A stretch of DNA of 64,000 bases, from positions 2,528,096-2,592,095 of the forward strand of contig KN832872.1 in assembly GCA_000827325.1 (NCBI GenBank), in the 5' to 3' direction. The stretch is from Oidiodendron maius Zn. Taxonomy: Eukaryota > Ascomycota > Leotiomycetes > Myxotrichaceae. Shown in pieces: positions 23,581 through 34,336 of the stretch. The notes below the pieces were generated by a model. The model worked only from the letters and a program-made list of their open reading frames with translations, had not been told where the DNA came from and did no database searches. The translations under genes were made by a program, and so were the position numbers. Position 1 is the stretch's first letter, and every line of letters starts with the position of its first letter.

Positions 23581-25443
23581 TAACGTACTTGATCAGTAAG
23601 CCGGACAGATCAGTCAGCCGGACAGGCTCCCGAAAACCACACTTAATTCTCCACTCTTGACTAATATTACTCTACAACCAACGCTCCAAATGTCTCAAAC
23701 CGAGGGTCGAATTACACTTGCACTTCAGGCCTATCAGAAGGGCCAATTCTCAAGTTTACGGGCTGTAGCACGTGTATACGATACTCCACCTTTAACCTTG
23801 TATGACCGATATTATGGGATTACCTCTCGATCCAATTCTAGATCTCCTAACCTTAAACTTACTCAAACTGAAGAAACTGCACTTATCGAGTGGATATTAT
23901 CCCTTGATATATATAGCGTACCACCTATACAAATCTTAGTGTAACAAATGGCTGAATTACTCCTTGCAGAATGCGTCCAAAACGCGTCGATTGAACAGAT
24001 AACATTAGGCCAGCGCTGGGTCTACCGCTTTATAACTCGACACCCTGAAATCAAATCCCGATACAGTTGAAAGTACGATTATAAGCGTGCAAAATGCGAG
24101 GATCCTGAGGTTATTCGAGCCTGGTTTCAGCTTGTATAGAATACAGTGATAAAATATGGGATTCTAGACGAGGATATATATAATTTTGACGAGACGGGAT
24201 TCCAAATGGGCGTGATTTCTACAGTAAAAGTGGTTACATCTGCTAAGAGGGATCGTATAGTGTTACTTCAGCCTGGAAATCGTGAATGGGTTACAGCGAT
24301 TGAGTCAATCAATTCTATAGGCTGGGTCTTGCCCCCTATGATTATCGTTAAAGGTATCAAGCACCAATTGAGCTGGTATAAGGCTTCGCCTTGCCACTAG
24401 CCTATTGGAGTCAGTGATAATGGCTGGACAAATGATGAATTGGGCTTTACCTGGCTTAAGGATATGTTTAATAAGCATACTCAAGGTCGTATAGTTGGGA
24501 CATATCGGCTTCTACTTATAGACAGCCATGGAAGTCATGTCACAGCTGAATTTGACCAATATACCAAACAAAACTTAATCATTGTGCTCTGTATGCCTCC
24601 CCACTCCTCGTATATTCTACAGCCTCTAGATGTAGGCTGTTTTGCAGTCTTAAAACGACTTTATGGATGTGCTGTAGAGGCGCAAATGCAGGTCGGTATT
24701 AACTATATTGATAAGGACGACTTTCTGACCCTATATCAAGAGATCCGCCTAGCTGTATTTCAATCAGCTATAATTCAGAGTGGTTTTAGAGCTACTGGGA
24801 CAGTTCCATTTGACCCGGATTGAGTTTTGTCAGAATTACATGTCCAAATCCAGACGCTATTACCTCCTCCAGTATTAAATATCCTATGTCCCTGGGACCC
24901 TGAAACACTGTATAACATTGCTGAATTATAGCTTTAGATTAAGGCTGTACAACGATTAATTCGGTATCAAATACAGAGTCCTTCTACTCCAGCCATTCGG
25001 GCAGTCAATTAGCTAATTAAGGGCTGCTAAATGGCTATATATAACGCGACAATTCTTGCAGCCGAGAATAGGCAATTACAGGCTGCAAATACAAGGGTAT
25101 AAAAGAATAGGGCTAAGAAAACAGTATTTGTCGGTAGAGGAGGGGTTTTGACAGGTGAAGAGGTTCTAGAGGGTCGGAATCAACCTACAACTCATGATAA
25201 GGTTAGAATTCAGGTAGTTGAGCAACCTATAACGTCTGTATTAACATGTACACCACGGACGTGTAGTATATATAGATCATTAGAACACACTGCTCGTATA
25301 TGCCCAGAGCGTCAATAAATCCACTGGTTCAATTAGCTAGTTAGTATTTAAAGTGGTTGATTTTTAATTAATTAATATATATGGTGATGGTGGGGAGCCT
25401 GTCCGGCTGACTGATCTGTCCGGCTTACTGATCAAGTACGTTA
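23581..25443 (+). mobile_element. Fot1/pogo-type DNA transposon with perfect terminal inverted repeats
   Basis: The left end 23,583-23,631 (ACGTACTTGATCAGTAAGCC...) is repeated inverted at 25,393-25,441 without mismatch over 49 bases, and both ends are flanked by TA (23,581-23,582 and 25,442-25,443). TA target use and a DDE transposase of the CENP-B/pogo type define the Tc1-mariner-pogo superfamily, Fot1-like branch. The element is 1,859 bp. Inside the inverted repeats a subrepeat (CAGTAAGCCGGACAG then CAGTCAGCCGGACAG) may be the transposase binding site (inference). Confidence 0.9.
23690..25318 (+). pseudogene. Fot1/pogo transposase, broken by RIP-type stops
   Basis: A single frame runs from MSQTEGRITL (23,690) to TAA (25,316-25,318), about 542 codons, the usual Fot1 size. 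It is interrupted by stops at 23,942, 24,068, 24,137, 24,398, 24,821 and later. Most of these can be read as CAA, CAG or CGA with C changed to T. The N-terminal helix-turn-helix resembles CENP-B/Psq (SLRAVARVYDTPPLTLYDR). The catalytic acids are readable: YNFDETGFQMG, LLLIDSHGSH and ILQPLDVGCF. The element should be unable to move by itself, but its intact ends could respond to a transposase supplied from elsewhere. Confidence 0.88.
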
Positions 25444-26424
25444 TCATCACATCGATTATATAAGGTTGTATTTTGTTATTATAAAATAGCCCAAAATTTG
25501 ATTTGACTCATTTTAGTGGTTTAACTCATCTCATCCATGATCTTCCTATAAGCCTGCTGCCAACCATATCAAAAACACTGGATGGATACTATTCTCTATC
25601 CTCTCCTTCACTTTGATACTCGAGTAAAGCATCTAGCGAGCTGTGCGTGCACCTATGCTGCTGTGTCTCCCGGCGCCCTAGGTTGAGGAGAGCTGAGCCA
25701 GCATATTACACGTTCGAGATGGGAGCAGGACGCCGGACAGGATAAAATAACTGAAAGATAGACACGCCAGACCTTAGATTCTTGGAGTGAGCCAATTTCT
25801 AGTATTTGCTTTAACCAAGCCTTCCAAAACATCAATCAATCTATTGAACATCTATGATATATTGAGACCAATGTAGGGATGTAAGAGGAACCTGAGTTAT
25901 ATACCATCCACGATGACGGCCTGTTAGCCCATGGCCAAATAGTAGGAGCAAAAGGTTTCATGTTTTGATATCATCGTTATGTTTCACTTTTTAGCATTCG
26001 GCCGCATGAACCGGAGCCAGTTTAATGAAGCATATTCAAGTGACTCTTACATAAACAGATCGTTACGTTCCTACTTGAGGAATATCTTTTAGTAGATCAA
26101 TAGCAGTTGCTTTAGAAGAGGGTGGTCATTCACTTATAAGTACCTCCTGATCCTCGGTATTCGTTTGGAGACTGCCTTTATTTATGTAATGCTTTCAACA
26201 TGGAGCTAGAAAGATGCTCCCTTAAAATTAAATATCTCAGCTCTATAGATACAGAAAGAATCAGTTCAGCAAGCATCGTCCGTAAGAGGCAGCGATGACT
26301 TTAACCTCTCTAATATTGCAGACGCTTCATTTGCAATTTGGTATGACTCTATAGCTCTCTTTCTAAAAGCTTCTGCTAGGCTGTCTTTTTTTCGAATATC
26401 GCTTTACAGGTATTAGTTTTCTAA
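25444..26424. other. Spacer between the Fot1 element and the LTR2 copy
   Basis: No coding region recognised. A short minus frame at 25,653-25,835 has no motif. Base composition is moderately AT-rich without the extreme RIP bias of the Copia parts. Confidence 0.35.
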
Positions 26425-26745
26425 GTTTGCTGTATATTGTATATTGACCAGATATAAAGGGTCAATATAGGAAGGTGTTGCAGGTCGTAATCGTGAATCA
26501 AGGTGAAACTCAGTTATATTAACTATAGGCTTTCGGCATAGCAGAATGCCGAAAGCAGTGGATAACTTAAGTGATGCAGAGACAACTGAGGGGTTTAGAC
26601 TACAGAATACAACGCTTATTATATGCCTGCTTATGTGGCAATATACGTAAGCCATTACGACTATACAGTCGTATGCTATTGCGTATATTGCCACTACTTC
26701 TGAGACATCGTGACATATGTGCCTGAAGCCCAGACGCAGTCAACA
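26425..26745 (+). repeat. LTR2 copy, plus orientation, lightly mutated, hairpin form
   Basis: Shares the LTR2 blocks AGGTGAAACTCAGTTATATT and GATGCAGAGACAACT with the copies at 36.3, 37.0 and 38.8 kb, and ends GTCAACA. A 26-base hairpin (CTTTCGGCAT and ATGCCGAAAG arms, 26,530-26,555) is present. TCTAA occurs both before (26,420-26,424) and after (26,746-26,750) and may be the target duplication. The exact left border is uncertain because this copy does not begin with the family's usual TCTTGAAC. Confidence 0.6.
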
Positions 26746-27886
26746 TCTAATATTAGCTATACTGAAATATTTTCAATAACTTTTACTATATTAAGAAGCT
26801 ATATATAAATCAGTTAATATATAACCCTTGTCTCTTATATATAACTAGTAACAATAACTTAGACTTTAGGATTATAGGAATCCAGATAGACAATACCCTT
26901 ATTCTCTATAATAATACCTTTATAATCAATAAGATCAATAAACTCAAGAAGACTTAGTTCTTATTTAAAGAGAGAGAGCTTTTTACTTAATTATATCTAC
27001 TTAAGTTTAATAGCAGTAATATAATACTTAAGAAGGAAGGTTTAATAGCCTTTATATAAGAGTATTAATACAAGAACCTATAACTAGTTGCTATATATAT
27101 TACTAACTTAACTAATATAAGAGATATAATATATAAGACAGTTATTCTAAAGGATTAATATATTATATAGTATATAAAAAGGGCCTATATTACAACTGTA
27201 TTATAACTAGAGGCTATATTTAACCTTTCTTTTACTATACAAGTAATCAACCTAAAGGAGGAGTATATAAAGCAACTAAATAAGAGACTTTAGTAGTAGC
27301 TTAATAACCCTATAAGAGGACTATACTTTATATAGCTTGATATTCAGTCTTTAAAGCTAATAGTCTTTATAGATATATTATTCATAAATAACCAGGACCT
27401 TTCATTATAGATTGGCTTTATTATAGTCCTCTCTAATAAAGACAATAAAGCTAATATACTTCATTAGTCGTTAATCAAGTACAAGAGAGGTATATATAAC
27501 GTCCTAGCTTCTGAGTTATATACAATAGCCTATAGATTCGATATAGGGGTAGCAATCAAATCAACTATTGAAGCTATATTGTAGATCTGACTTTCTCTTA
27601 TCCTTTATACCGATTCGAAGTCCTTATACGACTGCCTAGTCAAGCTAGGAACTATACAAGAGAAGAGGCTAATGGTGGATTTGATATATCTTCAACAATC
27701 ATATAAGAGAAGGGAGATCACTAAGGTTAGATAGATTAAGGGCAATAACAATCCGGCTGACGCTATAATAAAGTCAAAGCCCTGCTCTATATTAAAGGAC
27801 CTAATTGATACCAATACAATCAATATACAGGCTGCTGAATAGGTGGAAAGAGTCAAAGAATAAAGCTATTCACAAAGAGTTGCCAG
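26746..27886 (+). pseudogene. Copia-type reverse transcriptase C-terminus and RNase H, RIP-degraded
   Basis: One plus frame, with many stops, reads through a reverse-transcriptase C-terminal part and an RNase H domain. The latter shows [17 protein letters not shown] (TDSKS contains an RNase H active-site Asp), then [19 protein letters not shown] and KSKPCSILKDLIDT. It ends just before the right LTR at 27,887. It is therefore the 3' end of the outer element. The protease, integrase and first part of the reverse transcriptase are missing from the window. Confidence 0.8.
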
Positions 27887-28064
27887 TGTATAACCAAGGC
27901 GAATCGGATCGGGTCAACTTATATGGAATGGGTGAACAATACACCGGGAAAGCGAATATATTAATAGCAAGGCAGTAGCCTTACCTTGAGAACAATAACA
28001 ACTAATTCAACCAACCTTTTTGACCCCATATTGCATATGCAGTATCACCGGAGTGATACAAACA
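27887..28064 (+). repeat. Right LTR of the outer retrotransposon
   Basis: 178 bp, TGTATAACC to ACAAACA, followed by CATGC (28,065-28,069). Compared with the left LTR it carries C or G at all six differing sites, so it looks like the less mutated copy. Confidence 0.88.
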
Positions 28065-28069
28065 CATGC

Positions 28070-29366
28070 TGATACCGAGCCCAGCTCGACGCATCTCAAC
28101 CTCCGACGCCGTTTTACCCTGAATGTGCAGCAACAGTATCCAACTCTCATTAGCTGGGTGTTAATGCTCATATTCGCTATCTTCTTGTGCTACTACTTTT
28201 ACGAAATTCTTATCGCGCTGCATCCGCAAGTGGGCAAATTAAACCCCAAACCGGGGAATACTAATTTCATCGTGGCTGTTTTAGCTCAGGTATTTGGGGG
28301 CTTAATGATATCACTATATCTAAATATACTCAACGTTCTGCACTTACAGCTCCTCTCGCGCCAAAAAAGAGCTTTAATGCTGGAGGCGGAGCAACTAGCT
28401 CGCTCCACGGGTGCTCTGGCAACCGTACGAATGATATTTATACCGGGAACACATTATGCTTGGACCCTGCTGAGGTATGTAACCTCAACATACGAAATCG
28501 TAAACCTTTTGGGCTAATATTATCGCCGATGCAGGATAACTCTACCCGCCTTAATGATCGTCATCGGCACTATACAAAAGAGTTTGTCCCCAGCTACGGG
28601 AGATTAAAACGGAATCCAAACTAACCTATTCAGTACACGCGGGTATAATATACGAAATCACGCCCTATAATGGAACAATTCTCGTATGGGCCGGGCTGAC
28701 GCAAATGAACCCTGTGGTGCTCGATAGTATTCCGACTTCTACAATGGCAGTCTACTTTTTAGCTTGGACACCAAACCTGCTTAGTGTACCACAGTTCATC
28801 TGGACGCTTCCTCCTACAGATCGGTGCACCAACAACTCCGTCACGTACATACAACCTGGTGGCGTTGAAATAGCGAGGCTTTGGAGCAAAGATTTAAATC
28901 AGACACTGCTGCAAAACGGATATTTCGACCTGGCCGATGTAATACAGATATATAATGCGCCTGCAATTGTTACAGAATTTGATGAGCTGACAGACGATCT
29001 CATTTTCCAAACAGATGAATGTGAGCTCTTCACCCCACTCAGTAATGATGCAATATATATCTGTATCAAGCCAGCCGAGTTTGGAACTGCGGTGATCGGT
29101 AGGCACCAACAAACAAAACTACCGACAAACAATATATTGACCGTATTACAGGATGGACGATATGTCCCTCTGCACACTATTGGGCCGGAACATGCGTGAG
29201 TAATGTAAGTTGGACAGACGAAATCTGCCAGGCAACGACAGTCGCAACTTACACGCTGTTCTCTACGACTTCATACTATAACAAGACTTTATCCATCATC
29301 AACGTCATAGAGACAAGCCAACGTGAGATTCTCCCAATCGATATCAATGGATTCAAAGCTACATAG
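28070..29366 (+). pseudogene. 3' part of the split membrane-protein gene
   Basis: Continues the frame of 8,383-8,843 after removal of the element. Exon to 28,474, intron 28,475-28,534 (GTATGT, GCTAAT, GCAG), exon to 29,098, intron 29,099-29,151, then a last exon to a TAG at 29,364-29,366. Hydrophobic segments (LISWVLMLIFAIFLCYYF; FIVAVLAQVFGGLMISLYL; ITLPALMIVIGTI) indicate at least three membrane spans. A Cys-containing, probably extracellular, segment follows (WTICPSAHYWAGTC). Near 28,590, in a run of four C, the frame must shift by one base to reach the next open part, which is either a real frameshift or a missed intron. Two further stops downstream (TAG, TGA) could be mutated CAG and CGA codons. 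I see a fungal multi-span membrane protein of unknown function, now non-functional. Confidence 0.6.
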
Positions 29367-29465
29367 GCAAAGTTGTTCAATCCAGGTAATAATACCTCCT
29401 CATACCGCCCAGGGCCTTAGTCAAAAGATACATACGTATCGATAGGTGCTGCGTGATACAGGCTC

Positions 29466-32400
29466 TCAGAGAACAGCAGCGGATTCTTTCAACTCCCAAC
29501 TGTGATTCGGATGCGTCAACTCAGAGGTTAGCTTGCACATAAAACAGTAGTCAAAGTCGTAGCAAACTGCGCAATGAAACCGTGGGCCGTATATATCCTT
29601 ATAGGTTAGATAACTGAGGTTGTTTTGAGTAAGAAATACGTACAAGTAGGCATTCATCACACATAAAGCTGCCATGTTTCTCTGCCGGAAGTAGCGAATT
29701 GTCTGCACCCATTGAGACAAGTCGAATTGCTTGTTGATTCTTTTCGCCTTCCGAATTTTCAAAGGACTCAGGTGTGAGCTTCGTATTCTGGTGATATATG
29801 GCAATAGAATATGGCGTCCATTGGCCTGGTGGCTGGTATGTCGTTGTGACTCTGTTAGCTACACCAGAAGTCACAAGCAAGTTGATCATTGAGAAGTCCG
29901 CTATTCTACATGCCCAATGCAATGGCGTCCAGCCCGTCACGCTCTCATGGGGCCCACAAACCGACAAAGCTTTTCGCACCGTATCAAGAGAACCGCTCAT
30001 AATAGCATATTGGAGAATTCCGTCGCCTTTTACGTCCCGTGCTTCTGGATGAATTCCAAGCTCCAACAGATGTGCCAATACATCTGTATGGCCGCCTCTA
30101 GCAGCAAAATGAGCGGCATTTCGTCCTTGATCATCCACTGAATTGTAATCAAAATGGAACCTGTCTAGCCACAAGCGTACTAATGCAAGAGAGCCACTAT
30201 ATGCAGAACTGTTAAACAGAGTACCATATCTCCTACTTAAAGTTTTTGCATCTACAGCTTCTAAATCAGCCCCATTTTTAAGGAGCAGCTCAACTACTTC
30301 AACATGGCCATTGCGTGAAGCTGAATATAGCGGTGTGTACTCAATTTTGTTTGCGACTGTCAAGTCGGCTCCATTCTCGAGTAGGAGCTTGACTACTTCA
30401 ATATGGCCTTTGCAGGAAGCCCAATATAGCGGTGTACATCCTTTATTGGTTGCAATTGTCAAGTCAGCTCCATTCTCTAGTAGGAGCTTGACTGCTTCAG
30501 TGTGACCATTGAGTGAAGCTGAGTTGAGAGGCGTCCAGCCATCATTGCTTGCGACTGTCAAGTCGGCTCCGTTCTCGAGGAGGAGCTTGACTACATTGAC
30601 ATGGCCTTTGCATGAAGCCCAATATAGCGGCGTACATCCTATATTGTTTGTAATTGTCAAGTCAGCTCCGTTCTGTAGTAGGAGCTTGACTACTTCAATA
30701 TGACCCTTGTATGAAGCCCAGTATAACGGCGTGCATCCTATATTATTTGCAATTGTCAAGTCGGCTCCATTCTCGAGTAGGAGCTTGACTACTTCAACAT
30801 GACCATTATTTGAAGCTGTATTCAGAGGTGTCCAGCCATTATTGTTTGAATTCGCCAAGTCGGCTTCGTTCTTAAGTAGGAGCTTGACTACTTCAATATA
30901 GCCTTTGCATGAAGCCCAATATAGCGGCGTACATCCCATATTGTTTGCAATTGTCAAGTCAGCTCCATTCTCTAGTAGGAGCTTGATTACTTCAACATGA
31001 CCATTATTTGAAGCTGTATTCAGAGGTGTCCAGCCATTATTGTTTGCGACTGTCAAGTCAGCTCCCTTCTCGAGGAGGAGCTTGACTACTTCAATATGAC
31101 CACTGTCTGACGCTGCGTTTAGAGGTGTTGAACCATTATTGTTTGCATTCGCCAAGTCGGCTTCGTTCTCGAGTAGGAGCTTGACTACTTCAATATGACC
31201 CTTATATGAAGCCCAATATAACGGCGTGCATCCTATATTGTTTGCAATTGTCAAGTCAGCTCCATTCTCTAGTAGGAGCTTGACTACTTCAACATGACCA
31301 TTATTTGAAGCTGTATTCAGAGGTGTCCAGCCTTTATTGTTTGCAATCGTTAAATCGGCTTCATTCTCAAGTAGGAATTTAATTACTTCAACATAACCAT
31401 TATTTGAAGCTGTATTCAGAGGTGTCCAGCCATTATTGTTTGCGACTGTCAAGTCGGCTCCGTTCTGTAGTAGGAGCTTGACTACTTCAATATGACCACT
31501 GTCTGATGCGGCGTTTAGAGGTGTCCAGCCATTATTGTTTGTAATTGTCAAGTTGGCTCCGTTCTCGAGTAGGAGCTTGACTACTTCAATATGACCATTA
31601 TACGAAGCCCAATATAACGGCGTACATCCTATATTGTTTGCAATTGTCAAGTCAGCTCCATTCTCTAGTAGGAGCTTGACTACTTCAATATGACCATTGT
31701 CTGAAGCCACATTTAGTGGCGTCCAGCCGTTTTTCTGCGGGACTGCTAAGTTGGCTCCTACTTTGAGTAGTGTCTTGACGACTTCGCTGTTTCCATTCAT
31801 TGCCGCCAAATAGAGAGGTGTCCTTTGATAATTGTCCGCAATTGTTATACTGGCGCCCCTTTTAAGCAGTGCCTTTACAATAGAAAGGTGTCCCTTAATA
31901 CATGCGGCATGTAACGCTGTTGTCTGAGAGCCATCGGTATGATTCGGGTCTAGACCCACTTCTTCAAGGAGATACAGAGCCGTATCATAAAGTCCAAGAT
32001 GCGATGCATAGTACAGTTGGTATGTCGAAGATCCTTCAACCAATGACTTTATTGTTGTCGATGATTGTGTAGTAGTATCAAATGAGTTTCTCCACGCTTC
32101 CCAATTTTGATTGGCCGGATTAAATAAGACATTGATAAGCCGAACCACTTCGGGATAGTTCTTAGCACCGACCTTAATATGCTGATACCATGATGTAGCA
32201 GCATATAGACGAAAAGAGCGACTAGTACGAAGCTCCTCAGAGAGCCCAGGGTATTGCCAGACGTTTTTGAAGTTGAGATAACGTAAACAAATCTTGGCTA
32301 GTTCATTATGCTGGATTGCTTCGCTAGAGCGGAGCATTCCCACTATATCTCTCGGATTGGAGGAAGACATCTTGCATAGCACATACTCCTTGACTGAGAA

Positions 32401-34336
32401 ATGTGTCAAATGAATAGTCATAGTATCCAAGCTCTGCATAGTTGCACTTTCGTGCCTCTCAACGAGAGAAGCACAAATTCCGATAATTTGGCCATCCACA
32501 TACGCCTCGTCAAGCGCGTCTGGAAGCTCGTCAACTAAGAGATCGTCATAGTTGTCATCATCTGCAACAAGCAGAGACTCCGTAATCTCGCGGACAGTGA
32601 GCGGGCGTGTAGCAAATGCCGCCTATCGAAGGATCGAAAGTGCACGTGTTCTGTCCGGTTCCTCAAGCCGGTCAATTTCATCCCAGTTACGCTTGTAAAG
32701 GTGGTCTAGACCCCTTGGTGTCTCTTGAATCATCCTCCCAAGTTGCTTGTTATTTTTCCCTTTGCCACGCCGCTCCAGATTCTTCCCTTGCAATTTTACC
32801 TACAGAAACATGCCACTACTCCCTTCTGTCAGCCATCTCGATAACTCGTCGGTCTGTATTTTCGTCCTGTCCGGCAAGTTCTGTCTGATGGTGCTTTCAG
32901 AGTAAAGCAACAGATCATGCTTAACATCCTCTTGGGTAATTCGGTGCACGTATATTTCTAGGCTCTGGTCACTCGAAGTTGTAGCGCTGATTGCATTGCG
33001 GATGTCGGCCTCGTCGCGGCTCACGATCATAATGCGAGAAGTGGTATACGCAACGGCATGCTTGAGAGCCTTGACAAACCCAGACCGGCTGTTGTCATCG
33101 CTCCATCTTGAGCTGTCCCTGGAATAGACGCATTCATCAAGACCATCGACCACGAACGTGCAGTGGGGTATAGCCTGAACGATTAGACCGAAGAGCTCTG
33201 TGACTTCTTTCCTTGAGGCCGTTGGCCCATTTCTAATCTGCCACCTGTCACTGGCCAGTTCAAATACCTGCGAATTACTCGCCATCATTTGCGAGATCCA
33301 GGATCGGACTATAACAAAAGGGTCGCCCATGTCGTAGTCAGATGAGTAAAAATAGTATACGAGAGGAAGTTCTAATGTCTTGGACAGATATTCAATTACT
33401 CTCGCGCAGGTAATCGTTTTTCCGTGTCCAGCAGGGCCGTTGATCCAGAGCAGCTTTGCCGTGTTTGCTGGGGAGTCAGGTGATGACCATTCTATAAATG
33501 CAGGGATATTGAAGATCCAGTCACCGGTGCCCACTAATTGTAGTCCAAGGCACTCATCATAGCGAGTATTAGTCCATGTCGCACCGAGCCAACTGTCAAT
33601 GTCTTTCCTCGTCTCAGCTATGCAAATTAGTACTCGTATTTCGTGAAGCATTTCCACCGTACCTTCGATTTGCCTCGACATCTCAGCCCATGCAATACGT
33701 TGAGCTTCTATAATGCTTCGACTCTCCTCTCCTAGAATATTTGAGTCCTCTCCTGAAACACATAAGCAGTCTGAGCGAATGGACGATGCTCCAGCACATA
33801 CGGCTCAGAGTGTTCCTATCCTCTGAAGGAACCAGCATGTATAATCTTGACACCATCTCTGAGAACATCCGGGCCCGTTCCATGGATTTGTCTCTCCCGC
33901 CAAACGCCCATCTCACCTTGTGCCTTTTAGATGCAGCGGCTTGTGAGCTGAGAGTCTGAGCGCTGTATTGAGCCAGATGATCATTGACCTCTAAAAATTC
34001 CATCGTGCCAGTTTTGGAACTTAACTCCATGTCGGATAACTCACTCATCGTCTTCGTGAAAATGGCCTGGATGCTTGATAGGATCCTCTGTACTATCGAG
34101 GCAATCTCGGGGTTGTCTAAGTATTCGTGGTGAGTGTCTTGTGGTCGGAGTTTACCTATACCAACCTTTTGTGCCCATCGTTGGAACAGAACCCTATCAG
34201 CTTCGTATTGAGTGTGGATTAGATAGTGTTCAGAGTTGAAGTTCTTATACAGGCTTGCTTTCTCGATAACATCAAGACACGTGCTAAAAAGGCCAGCCAG
34301 TCCAGCTATGCCAAGGGTTAGTGAGACTGGGTCCAT
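29466..34336 (-). pseudogene. HeLo-NACHT-ankyrin-ZZ NLR gene with two TGG-to-TAG stops
   Basis: Three exons (34,336-33,802; 33,752-29,644; 29,597-29,466) would give 1,591 residues. Residues 1-200 form a HeLo-type domain (MDPVSLTLGIAGLAGLFSTC), the cell-death domain known from HET-S. A NACHT NTPase follows with P-loop GPAGHGKT (284-291) and Walker B FVVDGLDE (378-385). About 21 ankyrin repeats of 33 residues come next, at least 17 of them regular. A C-terminal ZZ zinc finger is made by joining the last two exons (FMCDECLL to DIYGPRFHCAVCYDFDYCFMC). Introns are 49 and 46 nt with GTATGT and GTACGT donors. Two in-frame TAG codons, 32,800-32,802 and 32,623-32,625, sit at Trp positions of the region after the NACHT (MFL-stop-VKLQ and ILR-stop-AAFATRPLT). 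Both read as TGG-to-TAG, which is CpA-to-TpA on the other strand, the RIP preference. In this class ligand sensing by repeats triggers HeLo membrane killing. This allele should be dead unless read through. Confidence 0.85.
30250..31930 (-). repeat. Ankyrin-coding array of near-identical 99-bp units
   Basis: About 17 units of 99 bp encode repeats of two main kinds: a 'GWTPLNTASNNGHVEVVKLL' type and a 'GCTPLYWASYKGHIEVVKLL' type. The two kinds partly alternate (A-B-A-A-A-B-A-A-B-A-B-B-A-B for units 3-16). Differences between units are few at the DNA level. Such sequence uniformity is known from fungal NLR repeats and implies recent unit exchange or duplication. Confidence 0.8.

Larger units (their letters stand above)
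8844..28064 (+). mobile_element. LTR retrotransposon (Copia-like), 19.2 kb between outer ends, with foreign DNA inside
   Basis: The outer borders are two 178-bp direct repeats that start TGTATAACC and end ACAAACA, flanked by CATGC on both sides. Only the two ends look like the original element: a RIP-degraded segment after the left LTR (9,022-9,900), and the C-terminal part of a reverse transcriptase plus RNase H directly before the right LTR (26,746-27,886). RNase H next to the 3' LTR and no integrase after it fits Ty1/Copia order. Protease, integrase and most of the reverse transcriptase are absent. In their place lie other LTR-family pieces, a chromodomain pseudogene, three apparently intact host-like genes and a Fot1/pogo transposon. 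The inner DNA therefore arrived after, or by recombination between, copies of this element. Confidence 0.75.

Noticed and set aside
9901-26745. The two plus-strand LTR2 copies as ends of one composite 17-kb element
   Set aside because: Their outer flanks (ACTTC or CTTCT against TCTAA) do not match, and both have better local explanations as separate insertions.
28590-28610. Frameshift in the 3' half of the split gene as an intron
   Set aside because: No donor gives an intron longer than about 35 nt that restores frame, so a real one-base change seems more likely, though not proven.
29798-30703. Plus-strand open frames opposite the ankyrin array
   Set aside because: They are mirror frames of the repeated ankyrin coding DNA on the minus strand; the repetition keeps them open.
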